Assembly (NCBI GenBank): GCA_964389525.1
Contig: CAYMEX010000002.1
Coordinates: 124,001 to 188,000, forward strand
Source of the DNA: JAFLTL01 sp964389525
GTDB lineage: Bacteria > Bacteroidota > Bacteroidia > Bacteroidales > Muribaculaceae
Length of the DNA: 64,000 bases
Reading direction: 5' to 3'
Position numbers and translations under genes: made by a program
Notes under the pieces: generated by a model
Told to the model about the DNA's origin: nothing
Databases searched by the model: none
What the model saw: only the letters and a program-made list of their open reading frames with translations
In this document: positions 1 through 7,448 of the stretch, one piece after another
Layout: every line of letters begins with the position of its first letter
Position numbering within the stretch: the stretch's first letter is position 1

Positions 1-726
1 TATGGCAAGCTCCTCGCGCAGCCCGGCTTTGCCCGACACATACTCCACCATGTCGCCATATTTCTCGCGCCACGCCTCAAGCTGGCACAGCTCCCTCTCA
101 CCGCCACCGAAAAGCGATACCCTGATCTTCTCGCCACGCTCCGAAAGCCGGTCAAGCACAAGCTCCACCGTCTCCGGCGGGATCACCTTCGTGGCATAAC
201 GGGCAAAAGGGGCGATGCCGATGCGGTACACCCCGTCATCTTTCCTTGCCCCTTCAAACCTGAATCCCCTGAACAGCGACGGGTCAGTCGGATAACCAAG
301 CGTCTTGAACACATCGAAATAACGGTCAACCACCCACTCGCGCGTGCTTCCCTCGCCCCGTCTTATTCTGGCGCGCTCACGACGCATCTTGTTCACCATC
401 ACCACACGCTTGCCTATAAACCTCAGGTAAGCGTCGGCTGTCCACGTTCTCAACACATTGTGAAGATCGGCAATAGCATCGGCCTTCTCCTTGCGCAGAA
501 GGTGAAGAAAACGCAGCGATCCACCGGGACGGCGCATGGCGCGACGGTCTATGCCCACGACCTTCAGATTGGCCGGAGCATCGACTATCAGATCAAGAAA
601 CCTGTTCTCGGTCACAAAGACCACTGTCAGCTTCGGGTAAGTATAGGCAAGCGAGTACACCGCAGGCAGCGTCATGGCGACACCACCAAGCCCCGAAAGC
701 CGCAGAACAAGCATTTTTTCAGTCAT
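1..726 (-). CDS. Glycosyltransferase family 9 (heptosyltransferase-like), 3' end cut by window edge
   Basis: The minus strand is open from an ATG at 726 to the window edge, giving 242 codons without a stop. The N-terminus (MTEKMLVLRLSGLGGVAMTL) is the typical first beta strand and glycine loop of GT-B fold family 9 enzymes, which transfer heptose or related sugars during lipopolysaccharide core assembly on the cytoplasmic face of the inner membrane. Further support is a run of the type GIAPFARYATKVIPPE, which matches the start of the second Rossmann domain where the nucleotide sugar binds. The C-terminal catalytic part lies outside the window, so the sugar donor cannot be judged. The gene diverges from rpmH. 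Confidence 0.8.
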   Translation of the reverse strand, partial: MTEKMLVLRLSGLGGVAMTLPAVYSLAYTYPKLTVVFVTENRFLDLIVDAPANLKVVGIDRRAMRRPGGSLRFLHLLRKEKADAIADLHNVLRTWTADAYLRFIGKRVVMVNKMRRERARIRRGEGSTREWVVDRYFDVFKTLGYPTDPSLFRGFRFEGARKDDGVYRIGIAPFARYATKVIPPETVELVLDRLSERGEKIRVSLFGGGERELCQLEAWREKYGDMVEYVSGKAGLREELAI

Positions 727-774
727 TCTATCCGTTATTTCAAGTCATCCGTTCGATCCTGTATCCGACAGATT

Positions 775-950
775 CACTTCTTTTTCTTGCAAATATACTA
801 ATATTCGACAAAAAGAAGAGCGACAGTCGTCCGTCAGGACGGGAAGCGGTGGCGATAGCCACTTCTTTGAGTCAAATATACTAATATTCGACGAAAAGAA
901 TAGCGATTGTCGGCTCTCAGGTGTCGAACCCCACTTCTTTCAATCAAATT
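775..950. repeat. Three imperfect tandem copies of a short AT-rich repeat upstream of rpmH
   Basis: Copies start at about 775, 860 and 932. Each begins CACTTCTTT, then has three to six variable bases and CAAATATAC or CAAATTTAC. The first two continue with TAATATTCGAC, A-rich sequence and GCGAY. In the first copy the CTTCTTTTT at its start is the reverse complement of AAAAAGAAG about 25 bases later, so it can fold. The third copy is cut short and runs into the rpmH promoter. A related copy lies at 22032-22073. The rest of the 727-1058 gap holds nothing else I recognise. Confidence 0.7.
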
Positions 951-957
951 TACAAAA

Positions 958-991
958 TTGTTGCACATTAGAAAACATTTACATACCTTTG
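958..991 (+). promoter_or_regulatory. Bacteroidetes-type promoter for rpmH
   Basis: A TACCTTTG box at 984-991 matches the -7 consensus TAnnTTTG of the Bacteroidetes primary sigma factor. A TTG at 961-963 lies 20 bases upstream in the -33 position. Transcription would start near 998, about 60 bases before the rpmH ATG. Confidence 0.7.
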
Positions 992-1058
992 CAGCGCAAA
1001 AATGTGGCCGACCACATTGCAACAAGCTTAAAAAACAAATAATCACGACATAAGCAAA

Positions 1059-1214
1059 ATGAAACGTACATTTCAGCCCTCCAATCGCAAGCGCGTGAAC
1101 AAACACGGGTTCCGCCAGAGAATGTCAACCCCCGATGGCCGCAAGGTTCTCGCTCGTCGTCGCGCCAAGGGTCGCGTCCGCCTGACTGTTTCGTCGGAAA
1201 TCGCAAGCAAGTAA
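1059..1214 (+). CDS. rpmH: 50S ribosomal protein L34
   Basis: This 51-aa protein begins MKRTFQPSNRKRVNKHGFRQ, the hallmark sequence of ribosomal protein L34, and carries the basic segment LARRRAKGR. L34 is a small protein of the large ribosomal subunit that binds 23S rRNA. The length is slightly above the usual 44-50 residues because of a C-terminal extension (LTVSSEIASK), which is common in Bacteroidales. The ATG is the only sensible start, and a good promoter lies 67 bases upstream. It is single-copy housekeeping DNA with a terminator-like hairpin after it. Confidence 0.97.
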   Translation: MKRTFQPSNRKRVNKHGFRQRMSTPDGRKVLARRRAKGRVRLTVSSEIASK

Positions 1215-1266
1215 TTCGATATTCGGCGGGTATTGCATCGACCTGTCGTGACTCAAGAAATATGTG

Positions 1267-1301
1267 CGGTCGCCTCTTTGAGTGGCGGCCGTTGCATTTT
1301 T
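1267..1301 (+). terminator. Intrinsic terminator after rpmH
   Basis: CGGTCGCC at 1267-1274 pairs with GGCGGCCG at 1284-1291 (8 bp with one G-T pair, 9-base loop). TTGCATTTTT follows immediately. The position, 50 bases after the rpmH stop, fits. Confidence 0.65.
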
Positions 1302-1335
1302 ATGACAATCGCGAACCAACAACACTTCAACTAAG

Positions 1336-2844
1336 TTGCTCAACTGCACGCCAATAGCAAGAAAAATTCTCCTGCCCAAAGCCGAGCGGATGAAACGCTG
1401 GCTGGGAAAGACCGAGATCATTCAGTCGCAGCTGCTCGCAAAGCTGCTCCACTCGGCGCGCAACACACTCGTCGGGACGCGGTACGACTTCAGCCACATC
1501 AGATCCTACGCCGGGTTTGCTGAAAAAGTGCCACTTACACATTACGAAGACATACGCCCCCTCGTCATGCGCATGATAGCAGGAGAGAGCGACATACTCT
1601 GGCCCGGAAAAGTCACAAACTACGCGCAGTCATCAGGCACATCCGACGGGAGAAGCAAATTCATACCAATTACATCACAGGGGCTCGCTGCAAACCACAT
1701 CGACGGAGCCGCATGCGCCGTTGCGGCATACCTCGACTCCAACCCCCGAAGCCGCATATTCTCAGGACGCGCATTCATACTCGGAGGAAGCTTCTCACCC
1801 GACATAGACTCACCCGTCGCACCGGGAACACGCATCGGCGACCTATCGGCCACACTCATCTCACGCGTCCCGCGCATCGTCAACGACTTCTACCGCGTAC
1901 CCTCACGCGAAATAGCCCTCATGAGCGACTGGGAGAAAAAACTCCCCGCACTCATCGACGCATCATCGCGCCAGAACATCACCAACATCTCAGGCGTACC
2001 CTCGTGGTTTCTGGCCGTACTCAAAGGCGTACTCGCCCACACCGGACGCTCATGCGTCAAAGACGTGTGGCCCCACCTCGAAGTCTTCTTCCACGGAGGC
2101 ATATGCTTTGATCCCTACCGCGACCTCTACAGGCGCATCATCGGCGACAACGGCATGCACTACGTCGAGACCTACAACGCATCCGAAGGCTTCTTCGCCA
2201 TACAGGACGACCCCGCCCTCCACCACATGCTCCTGCTCCTCGACCAGGGCGTCTTCTACGAGTTTCTCGAGCCCGGAGCCGACCGTCCCGTCCCCGCGTG
2301 GGAAGTCACACAAGGCAAGATCTACGAACTCCTTGTCACATCGTGCAACGGCCTGTGGCGCTACTCACCGGGCGACACCGTCCGCATAGAGAGCACCCAC
2401 CCCCTGCGCATCACCATAGCCGGACGCACACGCCATTTCATCAACGCCTTCGGCGAAGAAGTCATGGTCTACAACGCCGACGCAGCCATCACAGCAGCGT
2501 GCCGCAAGACAGGCGCCCACGTCCTCAACTACACCGCCGCCCCCGTCTACACCGGCGACCACACACGCGGACGCCATCAGTGGCTCATCGAGTTCGACCA
2601 CGCCCCCGAGTCAGTCGAAGACTTCGCCGACGAGCTCGACCGCACACTCCGTGCCGTCAACAGCGACTACGACGCCAAGCGCACCCACGACCTCTTCCTC
2701 GACCGCGCCGAAGTCATACCCGCCACGCCCGGACTCTTCGACCGCTGGCTTGCCTCCACCGGCCGCCTCGGCGGACAGCGCAAAGTCCCCCGCCTCTCCA
2801 ACGACCGCGCCATCATCGACGCCCTCCTCACCCTCCTCCACTGA
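1336..2844 (+). CDS. GH3 auxin-promoter family protein (acyl-adenylate/amide synthetase-like)
   Basis: This 502-aa protein belongs to the GH3 family (PF03321), which in plants joins acyl acids such as auxin or jasmonate to amino acids through an adenylate; the bacterial substrate is unknown. The ATP-binding motif SSGTSDGR lies at about residues 99-106, followed by a YNASEGFF segment and YSPGDTVRI, the other nucleotide-binding signatures of the family. The start is TTG: an in-frame stop lies 33 bases upstream with no ATG between, and the first residues align with known family N-termini. The length is full for bacterial members. It probably has its own transcript and ends 12 bases before the transposase gene. 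Confidence 0.85.
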   Translation: MLNCTPIARKILLPKAERMKRWLGKTEIIQSQLLAKLLHSARNTLVGTRYDFSHIRSYAGFAEKVPLTHYEDIRPLVMRMIAGESDILWPGKVTNYAQSSGTSDGRSKFIPITSQGLAANHIDGAACAVAAYLDSNPRSRIFSGRAFILGGSFSPDIDSPVAPGTRIGDLSATLISRVPRIVNDFYRVPSREIALMSDWEKKLPALIDASSRQNITNISGVPSWFLAVLKGVLAHTGRSCVKDVWPHLEVFFHGGICFDPYRDLYRRIIGDNGMHYVETYNASEGFFAIQDDPALHHMLLLLDQGVFYEFLEPGADRPVPAWEVTQGKIYELLVTSCNGLWRYSPGDTVRIESTHPLRITIAGRTRHFINAFGEEVMVYNADAAITAACRKTGAHVLNYTAAPVYTGDHTRGRHQWLIEFDHAPESVEDFADELDRTLRAVNSDYDAKRTHDLFLDRAEVIPATPGLFDRWLASTGRLGGQRKVPRLSNDRAIIDALLTLLH

Positions 2845-2856
2845 TTTTACGACCTT

Positions 2857-3357
2857 ATGAGATCTTTTGCCGATATAAACATAATGGCAGTATTTTCTGT
2901 CAAATTTCGTTATGGCGTCATACATTCCTCATGGCGCGACAGACTGTTTTCCGTTATCGGACAGACGCTTACCGAAATGGACGGTGTAAAGCCCATTTGC
3001 ATCGGAGGCGCAAAAGATCACGTGCACGTGCTGTTCAGCACACGGGGTAACATTCCCGAAGAAGAAATTATCCGTAAGATAAAAACCGAGTCAACCCTTT
3101 GGATAAACGCAAATCGGCTGACACGAGGACGTTTTGCGTGGCAACGTGGAGGAGCTCGCATTAGTTATTCACATTCAGCCCTTCCCTCAGTAATAAAATA
3201 TATTGAAAACCAGGAAGAACATCATCGACGCATCTCCTTTAGAGAAGAACTTGAAAAATTTTACAAAAGCATAGGGTACGAACCCACTAAATACGATTAT
3301 CCAGAAGACCTGCAAGATGACGATGCAGTCACCCGCGGCGAGCGGGTGATCCGATAA
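2857..3357 (+). CDS. REP-associated / IS200-type Y1 (HUH) transposase
   Basis: This 166-aa single-domain protein is a Y1_Tnp-family nuclease (PF01797), which cuts and joins single-stranded DNA at hairpins. The HUH metal-binding motif is DHVHVL (His55 and His57), and the likely catalytic tyrosine is Tyr115 in KYIENQEEHH. The segment ESTLWINANRLTRGRFAW is a family hallmark. No TnpB or accessory gene is present, and the gene abuts an array of palindromic repeats, as expected for REP-associated tyrosine transposases (RAYTs). The last nine residues (AVTRGERVIR region) and the stop codon are encoded within the first repeat. One 60-base line of the gene (3181-3240) is about 37% GC, well below its neighbours, suggesting acquisition. 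The start at 2857 keeps the first beta strand complete. Confidence 0.88.
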   Translation: MRSFADINIMAVFSVKFRYGVIHSSWRDRLFSVIGQTLTEMDGVKPICIGGAKDHVHVLFSTRGNIPEEEIIRKIKTESTLWINANRLTRGRFAWQRGGARISYSHSALPSVIKYIENQEEHHRRISFREELEKFYKSIGYEPTKYDYPEDLQDDDAVTRGERVIR

Positions 3358-4374
3358 TAGCGGCGGGTCGAGCGTCAGCAGCACCCACGGCGAGCAGGTG
3401 TCCCGATAATAGCGGCGGGTCGAGTGTCAGCGGCACCCGCGGCCAGCGAGTGACCAGATAATAGCGGCGGGTCAAGCGTCAGCAGCACCCGCGGTGAGCG
3501 GGTGACACGATAATAGCGGCGGGTCGATAGACCCGACGTTATAGCGCACACCATACACATCAGACCCGCATCCGCGGGTCGCGAGAAAAAATGCCACCAC
3601 ACCCGCGGAGAGCGGGTGACACGATAATAGCGTCGGGTCGAGCGTCAGCAGCACCCGCGGCGAGCGGGTGACCTGACAATAGCGGCGGGTCGAGCGTCAA
3701 CAGCACCCGCGGCGAGCGGGTGATCAGATAATAGCGGCGGGTCGATAGACCCGTCGTTGTGGCATACCCTACACACATCAGACCCGCATCGCGGGTCGCG
3801 AGAAAAACACAACCCCACCCGCGGCGAGCGGGTGGCCCGATAATAGCGGCGGGTCGAAAGACCCGACGTTATAGCACGCCACACACATCAGACCCGCATC
3901 GCGGGTCGCGAGAGAAACACAAATCCACCCGCGGCCAGCGGGTGACCTGACAATAGCGGCGGGTCGAAAGACCCGACGTTAAGGCACACACCATACACAT
4001 CAGACCCGCATCGCGGGTCGCGAGAAAAACACAAACCCACCCGCGGTGAGCGGGTGACACGATAATAGCGGCGGGTCGAGAGACCCGACGTTATAACGCA
4101 CACCATACACATCAGACCCGCATCGCGGGTCGAGAGAAAAACACAAAACCCACCCGCGGCCAGCGGGTGATCCGAGAATAGCGGCGGGTCGATAGACCCG
4201 ACGTTAAGGCACACCATACACATTAGACCCGCATCCGCGGGTCGCGAGAAAATGCCAATCCACCCGCGGCCAGCGGGTGACCAGACAATAGCGGCGGGTC
4301 GATAGACCCGACGTTATAACACACCATACACACATCAGACCCGCATCGCGGGTCGAGAGAGAAACACAAAACTT

Positions 4375-4472
4375 CTCGCGACCTCCTAAACGGAGGTCTT
4401 GCGCATCCTGCATAACTTTCGTGGGGTCGGACGACCCCACGCTATTATCTCGCCACCCGCTCGCCGCGGGTG
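4375..4472 (-). repeat. Inverted closing unit 1 of the palindrome array
   Basis: Read on the minus strand this matches the A-B-C unit in order, linker and spacing, but the inner two stems have different sequences: ACCTCC/GGAGGT replaces hairpin C, and GTGGGGTC/GACCCCAC replaces hairpin B. The terminal hairpin CACCCGC-TCGCC-GCGGGTG is unchanged. Pairing is kept in every stem although the bases differ. Confidence 0.8.
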
Positions 4473-4759
4473 TCTCGCGCAGACGACTTATCCCCGGAAG
4501 CAACTCCCATGAGACCCATATATAAACACAAACCCACCCGCGGTGAGCGGGTGATCTGACAATAGCGGCGGGTCAAAAGACCCGACGTTATGGCGCACAC
4601 CATACACATCAGACCCGCATCCGCGGGTCGCGAGAGAAACACAAACCCACCCGCGGCCAGCGGGTGACACGATAATAGCGGCGGGTCGATAGACCCGACG
4701 TTATGGCACGCCACACACATCAGACCCGCATCGCGGGTCGCGAGATAATCACAACCCCT

Positions 4760-4856
4760 CTCGCGACCTCCTAAACGGAGGTCTTACGCATCCTACATAA
4801 CTTTCGTGGGGTCTTCCGACCCCACGCTATTATCTCACCACCCGCTCCCGCGGGTG
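4760..4856 (-). repeat. Inverted closing unit 2 of the palindrome array
   Basis: A second copy of the inverted unit, with the same three stems (ACCTCC/GGAGGT, GTGGGGTC/GACCCCAC, CACCCGC/GCGGGTG) and a changed loop in the second (CTTCC instead of CGGAC) and third. It directly precedes the terminator of the fimbrial operon. Confidence 0.8.
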
Positions 4857-4871
4857 TCTTGCGCTGACGAC

Positions 4872-4901
4872 AAAAAATCCCCGGAAGTAACTCCCGGGGA
4901 T
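4872..4901 (-). terminator. Intrinsic terminator of the fimbrial operon
   Basis: On the minus strand ATCCCCGG pairs with CCGGGGAT around a 9-base loop, followed by six T. It lies a few bases after the stop codon at 4909. A decayed copy of the same hairpin, without the second arm, follows the other inverted unit at about 4491-4510. Confidence 0.85.
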
Positions 4902-4908
4902 CCATGTC

Positions 4909-7437
4909 TTAATTGCTTACGCCATTTGCACGTCGACAGGCTCGCACCCTGAACACAATCGTTTTGGGCGCTTTACCACTATGATACGCTCCATGATTAC
5001 CGCCTTTATCCTTGTTACCCCATCCCATATAAAGGTCATCATCATCCATTGAACCACTCTGAACCCAATTATTTTCACCGGTTCCTCCCGGACGATACAT
5101 CGTAGCACGCGCTTGAGTCGCATTTTCGTGCTCTCTTAGGCCCGAATCAAGATAGCGCTCACCTTTTCCTGTTGCTGCAGACCAATAATAATTCTCCTGA
5201 AATTCCGGGAATGTACTATAATACGTTGTAATTGCAGCCTCAAGTTCTCTGATTCCGGGCATATACCAGTCTGCATTCGATACCGTGCCATTAGCGTTTC
5301 GCTTATTTTTAGCATAACAGTAGTGGATCGCCGATGCAGGTATATTTTCAGGATATGTCATCATTTCAGTCATCGGTGCCACATTTGCCGACAGATTATT
5401 GAAAATATAGTTTGTCATCTGCAACCCATTATCATACACCTCACAAGGGTTAAAAGGATTCCAGTTATATATGCCAAAAGCACCAGGGTCAGACCTTCCT
5501 ATAACCGTATTTGTTGCCAACCACGCATTTTCTCGTGCCCACGGCAATCCGTCATAATAGGCATTATCCTGTTCATGCTGATCGAGTGGGTCTCTATGGT
5601 CGATATATTCTTCGTAATACTCTATATAAAATGGAGTGGTGCTTGAAGATGTACCGTTAACCAGCAGCAGTCCCCTTTGATCAAACTCTAAAGTGCGCTC
5701 ACGCCGATCATTGTTTTTGTTATTGTAAACGACAGTTATGGTAGCTGTACGATCCTGAGTCGATACATTCTCATCCACATAGAAATAAATGCGTGTACGC
5801 GATTTGTCAACAGGCCCCGATATCCGCAATGAAGTCTTCAGATTATTGTCGCCCAAAAGATCTGTGGTGAAATACTTTCTCGCGCCATTACCGGGTTGCC
5901 GGTGCATTTCCCCATTTATATACTTCTGAGCAGGACGACTGATATACAGATCTGCATTATCAACACCATCCATACCATCATACATATGGATCGAATCAAC
6001 CTTCTCCATTTTCAGCCAGCTTTGAGCGGCGGGATCAATCGAGATATCCACATACGACTCAAGATCGGTTTCGCCCGCCTCACGACGAAGCAGGTAGACA
6101 TCCATAGGCACGACATTCCAGTGTGCATCAAGCTTGCGCTCGTTCACGATCGAGATATACACAGGGTTATCGGTTTTCACGTTCACGCGGCCGTCAAAAG
6201 TATAGCGCGTGTCATCGTCGTTGCGCACATAGTCAAGGCCACGTATCGAGATATTGTTTATGTAGCAGCGGTTACGGTAGACGTCGAATTTCGACACTAC
6301 ATCAGAACCGAGATACACCCTGAAACCGGCCTTATACTGCAACCCCTGATGCGTAACATAGTCGCCATACATCACAAACGACGAAGCCACGTCCTTATGC
6401 GCGCGCGACGGTTTCCAGCGCTGCGACACCTCCTCTTCGGTCTCTTTTACACCGGCAGGATATCCGTTCCACTCACCATCCGGCAGAGGCTTCCTCACGT
6501 TCTCGTAAGTGTAATAAGAGAACGTAGCGGCCTCCTGGCCGTCGAGAAGCGTGCGGCGCTGTGCCTCCGGTATCTCCACAAGAGCCTCCTTGCGCATATC
6601 ATCAGGATCCATCAGCTCCGTCTCCGCATTGGCGGCAAGCTCTGTAAACGGCACACAGGTCGGCATATTGTTCACACCATACGATGTGATCCTCAGCGAA
6701 GGCAGCTGGTGGTCGTGGCTCGTCTGGTTGGCATCGAGCTTCACATTCACATCCACACGAGCCATAAGAGCCTTCATTTTTATCTCAATACGCTGATTGC
6801 CCGACAGTATCGCCTTGCCTTCCGAGTCAAACTCACCCACCATAGGCATACCCCCCTCAGGCAGTTTCGTTATATCCTTGCGTATCTCCGGGCGGTAATA
6901 CCAGTTGCGAAGCACCTCGAGATTATCCACCGTCACCTCAGCTTTAGCATCATTCTTGTCACCGTGACATATATGTCCATCAGTTGTGAATATCGTGCGA
7001 AAATACGAGCTCTTGTGATCGCAGTTCTTATCCTGACAGGTCACGTTAGCCACGGCATATATGATTATATTCGTCAGATTCGCCTGATCCACGAAGGCAT
7101 CCTTAGGGATCGTCACTGCAGCCTGCTGGCCGTCGGCCACATCCACCACATGATACGGACGGAAAGTCTGCGCCGTGTTCATCGTAAGAAACTGTTTGCT
7201 TTCCTTGTCAAAGAAGAACAGATGCAGACGGTTGATGCGCTTCTCCTCAGCCGTCTTGGCCGGGCCGAATTCCTCTCCGGCGCGCGACAGAAGTGCCTCA
7301 GGCAACATGTCGGTGCACTCCACATTTATCGTGATGCCCTCTGAGGTGTCGGGCATCACAGGCACGTCCGCCTCATCGCTGCATGCCGTCATCGCTGCGG
7401 CAGCGACAATCGACAGAAATATGTTATAGTATTTCAT
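4909..7437 (-). CDS. DUF4906-type fimbrial tip-like lipoprotein
   Basis: This 842-aa protein has a lipoprotein signal (MKYYNIFLSIVAAAAMTAC, lipobox Cys19), so ATG 7437 is preferred over the TTG/ATG five codons upstream. The first half is fimbrillin-like beta-sandwich sequence. The C-terminal part (from about residue 520) resembles DUF4906 (PF16249), ending in a segment rich in Trp and Tyr (WYMPGIRELEAA, YYWSAATG) like the C-type-lectin-like fold seen in tip subunits. It is the last gene of the fimbrial operon, consistent with a tip adhesin of type V pili assembled at the outer membrane. GC content drops in the 3' third compared with the 5' part. The domain call is moderately sure; the ligand is unknown. 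Confidence 0.75.
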   Translation of the reverse strand: MKYYNIFLSIVAAAAMTACSDEADVPVMPDTSEGITINVECTDMLPEALLSRAGEEFGPAKTAEEKRINRLHLFFFDKESKQFLTMNTAQTFRPYHVVDVADGQQAAVTIPKDAFVDQANLTNIIIYAVANVTCQDKNCDHKSSYFRTIFTTDGHICHGDKNDAKAEVTVDNLEVLRNWYYRPEIRKDITKLPEGGMPMVGEFDSEGKAILSGNQRIEIKMKALMARVDVNVKLDANQTSHDHQLPSLRITSYGVNNMPTCVPFTELAANAETELMDPDDMRKEALVEIPEAQRRTLLDGQEAATFSYYTYENVRKPLPDGEWNGYPAGVKETEEEVSQRWKPSRAHKDVASSFVMYGDYVTHQGLQYKAGFRVYLGSDVVSKFDVYRNRCYINNISIRGLDYVRNDDDTRYTFDGRVNVKTDNPVYISIVNERKLDAHWNVVPMDVYLLRREAGETDLESYVDISIDPAAQSWLKMEKVDSIHMYDGMDGVDNADLYISRPAQKYINGEMHRQPGNGARKYFTTDLLGDNNLKTSLRISGPVDKSRTRIYFYVDENVSTQDRTATITVVYNNKNNDRRERTLEFDQRGLLLVNGTSSSTTPFYIEYYEEYIDHRDPLDQHEQDNAYYDGLPWARENAWLATNTVIGRSDPGAFGIYNWNPFNPCEVYDNGLQMTNYIFNNLSANVAPMTEMMTYPENIPASAIHYCYAKNKRNANGTVSNADWYMPGIRELEAAITTYYSTFPEFQENYYWSAATGKGERYLDSGLREHENATQARATMYRPGGTGENNWVQSGSMDDDDLYMGWGNKDKGGNHGAYHSGKAPKTIVFRVRACRRANGVSN

Positions 7438-7448
7438 GTAACGAATTA

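Larger units (their letters stand above)
3330..4856. repeat. REP-like palindrome array next to the transposase
   Basis: A dense array of GC-rich hairpins. Hairpin A is CACCCGC-nnnnn-GCGGGTG; fourteen copies start at 3330, 3382, 3434, 3486, 3600, 3652, 3704, 3816, 3926, 4038, 4151, 4261, 4535 and 4648, two of which (3382, 3434) have arm mismatches. Each is followed by a conserved AATAGCG-containing linker and hairpin B (GGGTC-loop-GACCC in the long units). The long units then have hairpin C, GACCCGC-loop-GCGGGTC. Units have two periods: exactly 52 bp (A plus half of B, at 3330-3486 and 3600-3704) and about 110-114 bp (A-B-C). Two units in inverted orientation (4375-4472 and 4760-4856) each end a run of forward units. 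No protein-coding potential is supported. Confidence 0.9.

Noticed and set aside
2298..3050. 250-codon Arg/His-rich frame over the GH3 gene and the start of the transposase
   Set aside because: Out-of-frame shadow of a GC-rich gene, crossing a gene boundary.
3187..4720. Minus-strand open frames of 60-111 codons in the palindrome array
   Set aside because: They arise because the repeat happens to lack stops in these frames; the peptides repeat with the DNA unit and overlap each other in several frames.
3330..4856. CRISPR-like array
   Set aside because: The repeats are regular, but the sequence between them is itself repeated and palindromic, there are no unique spacers, two unit lengths alternate, and no cas genes are near.
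5896..7344. 482-codon plus-strand frame opposite the tip-like gene
   Set aside because: It is the antisense shadow of a gene with a signal peptide and domain matches; the translation is rich in Arg, His and Ile without any family resemblance.
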